Source: JANQRZ01 sp965215165
GTDB lineage: Bacteria > Bacteroidota > Rhodothermia > Rhodothermales > JANQRZ01
Reading direction: 5' to 3'
Assembly: GCA_965215165.1 (NCBI GenBank)
Contig: CBDCCX010000006.1
Location: forward strand, 2,356,001-2,420,000
DNA length: 64,000 bases
In this document: positions 60,713-64,000 of the stretch, in pieces
Numbering within the stretch: the first letter of the stretch is position 1
Layout of the letters: every line of letters begins with the position of its first letter
Translations under genes and position numbers: made by a program
The notes under the pieces: generated by a model
Databases searched by the model: none
The model's input: the letters and a program-made list of their open reading frames with translations, nothing else
What the model was told of the DNA's origin: nothing

Positions 60713-61552
60713 CTACAGCGCGCGGTCCGGGTAGTCTGTGATCAGCCCGTCCACCCCGAGCGCCCGCAGCCGGCCCAGATCCTCCGGCTCGTTGACCGTC
60801 CACGGGATGAGGAGCGTGCCCCGCCGGTGGACGGACTCGATGACGGCGCGCTCCACGAGCCTGAAGTTCGGGCTGTAGATGTCCGGCACGAAGCCGAGCG
60901 CGTCGAGGCCGGCGTCGAGGCTCTCGGCCGGCCCGGCCCCCTCGTCTTCTACGAGCAGCGCGAGGCGGACCGGATGCCGGCACTGCCGCGCCCGTTGCAG
61001 CGTCCGCACGTCGAACGACTGAAGGGTGAAGCGCTCGGCGATTCCCTCGGCGTTCACGACCTCCCACAGCAGCCGGACGAACGCGGCGGGCGGCGGGTGC
61101 AGCCGCCCGTCGCCCTCGGGCGTCGACTTGGTCTCGACGTTGTAGAACACGGGCGGGCGGGCGTGCTCGGCGGCGTACGCCTCGGCGAAGCGGATCACAT
61201 CGACGAGGCGCGGCTTGGCGGCGGGCTGCCGCTCCTGGTGCGGGAACCGCGGGTGCGCCCGGCTCCCACAGTCGAACCGGGCGACCTCGGCGTAGGGCAT
61301 CTGGTAGATCAGCAGTTCGGCCTCCTCGTCCGGCTGCACCGGCCGGCCGCCGGGGTGCGCGCAGAACGTGCTCGACATCCAGGGATCGTGCGAGACCACG
61401 ACCTCGCCATCGGCCGAGACGACGGTGTCGAGCTCGAGCGTGGTCACGCCGAGCTCGAGCGCCCGGCGGAAGGCCGGCAGCGTGTTCTCGGGGGCGAGGC
61501 CGCGCGCGCCGCGGTGCCCCTGCACGTCGAAGCCGGACGGGGTGCGATGCAT
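60713..61552 (-). CDS. Glycerophosphodiester phosphodiesterase
   Basis: A 279-residue TIM-barrel enzyme: VQGHRGARGLAPENTLPAF with the catalytic HRG and the EN, TTLELDTVVSADGEVVVSHDP with the metal Glu and Asp and second His, VFYNVETKS, FTLQSFDVRTL and PWTVNEPEDLGRLRALGVDGLITDYP. It splits glycerophosphodiesters from phospholipids to glycerol 3-phosphate and an alcohol. No signal peptide, so cytosolic (UgpQ-like). Converges with the UspA gene 3 bp away. Confidence 0.94.
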   Translation of the reverse strand: MHRTPSGFDVQGHRGARGLAPENTLPAFRRALELGVTTLELDTVVSADGEVVVSHDPWMSSTFCAHPGGRPVQPDEEAELLIYQMPYAEVARFDCGSRAHPRFPHQERQPAAKPRLVDVIRFAEAYAAEHARPPVFYNVETKSTPEGDGRLHPPPAAFVRLLWEVVNAEGIAERFTLQSFDVRTLQRARQCRHPVRLALLVEDEGAGPAESLDAGLDALGFVPDIYSPNFRLVERAVIESVHRRGTLLIPWTVNEPEDLGRLRALGVDGLITDYPDRAL

Positions 61553-61553
61553 C

Positions 61554-61733
61554 TCAGAGGCTGACTAGGAGTGGAGGAAGCAGGCAAGACCGAGCGCCGG
61601 GCGGCACCGACGAAGCGCGCGAAGCAGACGGGGCACCACCCCGGCGATGCAGCGCCACGCCGTCGGAGGCGTCGCCGTCGGAGGCGTCCGGAGCCGTTCG
61701 CAGCCCTTCACGTTGCATTCGTAGTCAGCCTCT
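61554..61733. repeat. Palindromic intergenic element B with terminal inverted repeats
   Basis: AGAGGCTGACTA (61556-61567) is matched by TAGTCAGCCTCT (61722-61733). Inside is a CGGGG-CACCA-CCCCG hairpin followed by GGCGATGCAGCGCCACGCCG, which resembles the segment after the hairpin of element A at 35817-35976 (GATGGAGCGCGACGCCG). It lies between two leftward genes, and its right edge touches the TGA of the PAP2 gene. A 17-bp-spaced pair GTCGGAGGCGTC (two direct copies) is also inside. Confidence 0.6.
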
Positions 61734-62446
61734 CAGAGCGAGATCACGAAACGGACGGAGGGCGGCACCGGGCGCTCAGCGAGGGGATCGGCCCCGCGCA
61801 GAAAGCCGGGCGTGATGAGATCGCCGAGGGCGTGGACGCCGAGGGTGATGCCGGTCCCCATCGCCGCGCCGATCGCGGTGTCGACCGGGTAGTGGACGCC
61901 GAGCCACGAGCGGCTGACCGAGACCGCGAGCGCCCACCCGAACGCGGGCGCGACGACGTACCACTCGGGGTACGACAGGCTGACCGAGGTGGCGAGCGCG
62001 AACGACACCGCCGCGTGGCCGGAGGGAAACGAGTACGGGTCGAACGCCGTCGGGTGGCCGCGCGCGCGGGGCGTGATGTCCGAGAGCGAGGCGTAGGGCC
62101 GGGGCCGCCGGACGACGTTCTTGAGCGCGAAGACCGCCCCCACCGTGCCCGCCTCGGCGAGGGTCATCAGATAGGCCGGCTGGTAGTCGCCGTCGCCGAG
62201 GGCGAGCGTGCCGAGCCAATGGGCTGGAACGGCACCGAGGAAGGTCTTCTGCGAGCTCCAGTTCGCTCCGCGCATCACGGCCGCAAAGGCCGGAGCCTCG
62301 ATGTCGTAGATCAGGTGGAGCGCCCGGATGTCGCGCGTGCTCGGCGGGTCCTCGGCCACGACCGTCGTGTCGATGGGCGCGTCCTGGCCGCGCACCGGCA
62401 GGGCGAGCAGGAACAGGAGGGCGACGGGCAAAGGGCGAATGGGCAC
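61733..62446 (-). CDS. PAP2-family phosphatase
   Basis: A 237-residue protein: signal peptide to about residue 20, three to four membrane segments, and the three phosphatase motifs: KNVVRRPRP, SFPSGHAAVSF and SRSWLGVHYPVDTAIG. The family removes phosphate from phosphatidic acid, undecaprenyl pyrophosphate or phosphatidylglycerol phosphate at the outer side of the membrane. TAGCTTGC (62469-62476) on the minus strand may be its -7 box. The final FVISL suggests a position in the envelope. Confidence 0.92.
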   Translation of the reverse strand: MPIRPLPVALLFLLALPVRGQDAPIDTTVVAEDPPSTRDIRALHLIYDIEAPAFAAVMRGANWSSQKTFLGAVPAHWLGTLALGDGDYQPAYLMTLAEAGTVGAVFALKNVVRRPRPYASLSDITPRARGHPTAFDPYSFPSGHAAVSFALATSVSLSYPEWYVVAPAFGWALAVSVSRSWLGVHYPVDTAIGAAMGTGITLGVHALGDLITPGFLRGADPLAERPVPPSVRFVISL

Positions 62447-62495
62447 GGGGGAGGGGGGAGGCGGAGGGGCAAGCTAGCGCCGCGCGCACGAAAAA

Positions 62496-62527
62496 GCAGC
62501 GCCGCCGAAAGGTATCGGCGGCGCTGC
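62496..62527 (-). terminator. Intrinsic terminator of recA
   Basis: GCAGCGCCGCCGA pairs perfectly with TCGGCGGCGCTGC around a 6-nt loop; on the minus strand TTTTT follows at once (62491-62495). It lies 39 bp past the recA stop. Confidence 0.9.
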
Positions 62528-62538
62528 GGTCCCGCAAA

Positions 62539-62566
62539 AGCAGACCAGGCTAGGGAGCAGACCAGG

Positions 62567-62571
<5 letters not shown>
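62539..62571. repeat. 16-bp direct repeat over the recA stop
   Basis: AGCAGACCAGGCTAGG occurs at 62539-62554 and 62556-62571, spaced by one base. The second copy contains the recA stop codon, so the end of recA was duplicated just before its terminator. Confidence 0.85.
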
Positions 62572-63673
<1,102 letters not shown>

Positions 63674-63853
63674 GATTGGGAGGGTGCAATGCGTGGTGAA
63701 AGGGGGACGGGCGTAGGATACGACGGCGTGCTGCCAGCCCTGTGTCATATCAGGAGTAGACGCGCAAGGTCCCGCGCCGTAACCCCATCGCCCGGATTTT
63801 TCTCGGAGACACCTCGCCGAACATCGGGCGAGGCACGCCGCATCCCTACGGTT

Positions 63854-64000
63854 TCATCGTCCCGCGTCCCGGCGCAGGAGCTGGCGGCGGACGAGGTTCA
63901 GGGCCGCCGTCACGCTGAGGCGCTTGTTGAGCAGCCGCTCCCTCGCCAAGCGGAGCTGGACGGCGTAGGTGCCCTCGGCGTCGGCATACCCGATCCAGAC
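63854..64000 (-). CDS. cinA: CinA-like protein, C-terminal end (rest outside window)
   Basis: The frame is open from the right edge to a TGA and encodes VWIGYADAEGTYAVQLRLAR, then RLLNKRLSVTAALNLVRRQLL. This fits the end of the CinA/nicotinamide-nucleotide amidase C-terminal domain, where GTV-x-IG-x-A-x-x-x-G is followed by R-F-x-x-x-R and a final helix with ALxLLRR. Its place directly before recA agrees with the common cinA-recA arrangement. Only 48 residues are visible, so the assignment rests on weak similarity plus position. Confidence 0.7.
   Translation of the reverse strand, partial: VWIGYADAEGTYAVQLRLARERLLNKRLSVTAALNLVRRQLLRRDAGR

Noticed and set aside
63674..63853. A LexA (SOS) box upstream of recA
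   Set aside because: No palindrome resembling known LexA sites was found in the 180 bp between cinA and recA.

Overview
The window is a GC-rich bacterial chromosome segment, most likely from the Rhodothermota/Rhodothermales (former Bacteroidota) side of the tree. Three things point there. Two secreted proteins end in a FlgD-like type A sorting domain for type IX secretion. DUF4249-type and other small lipoproteins are present. Several genes have a promoter-like TTG(G/C)-N19-TAnnTT(T/C) pattern instead of a clear Shine-Dalgarno. No rRNA, tRNA, CRISPR array, transposase or integrase was seen; one structural RNA, the SRP RNA, was found.

Layout. (1) 1-4012: the end of thrS, a leftward accessory block (outer-membrane protein, DUF4249 lipoprotein, a frameshifted secreted protein, a LuxR-type regulator), then a second, diverged copy of the thrS 3' end. 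(2) 4139-9321: acpP-fabF to the left; metK, a SIMPL-domain protein and ahcY to the right (fatty acid synthesis and the activated methyl cycle). (3) 9783-14089: a GT-C membrane glycosyltransferase interrupted by an amber codon, an orphan minimal nucleotidyltransferase, a lipoprotein and catalase. (4) 14450-19770: a tightly overlapping glycan operon (GT4, glf, GH-A-like glycosidase, GT4, DUF2243). (5) 19795-24246: MBL-fold protein, YqcI/YcgG-like heme oxygenase candidate, FAD-Rieske oxidoreductase, DUF1989 and VOC proteins. (6) 24555-25860: small stress/membrane proteins, one frameshifted. (7) 26075-33060: seven translationally coupled genes (two dehydrogenases, GT4, GT2, acyl-CoA-dehydrogenase-like, PIG-L deacetylase, NodS-like methyltransferase) that look like a dedicated modified-sugar or glycolipid pathway. 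(8) 33097-40387: two hydrolases and a TetR-linked Baeyer-Villiger monooxygenase, esterase and SDR set. (9) 40521-51876, all leftward: SRP RNA, priA, response regulator, rpe, MliC-like lipoprotein, tkt, DEAD-box helicase, ppc. (10) 51979-57348: a repeat-rich secreted surface protein and an oligopeptidase B-like enzyme. (11) 57349-59633: an AT-rich gap, two toxin-antitoxin modules and msrA. (12) 59840-64000: UspA, glycerophosphodiesterase, PAP2 phosphatase, recA and the end of cinA.

The most striking pattern is architectural. In two places (thrS and msrA) a housekeeping gene is followed by accessory genes and then by a second, diverged, 5'-truncated copy of the same gene's 3' end in the same orientation. 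A weaker third case lies behind the FAD-Rieske gene. This is what single-crossover capture of foreign circular or linear DNA through a gene-end homology would leave, and no recombinase gene is present. Two related approximately 160-180 bp palindromic elements (35817-35976 and 61554-61733) also sit between genes, and the first supplies or overlaps both neighbours' stop codons.

Start codons are often inferred from overlap with the upstream gene (ATGA, TGATG), from domain boundaries, or from the promoter-like box, because ribosome binding sites are weak. All functions are read from motifs by eye; no searches were run.
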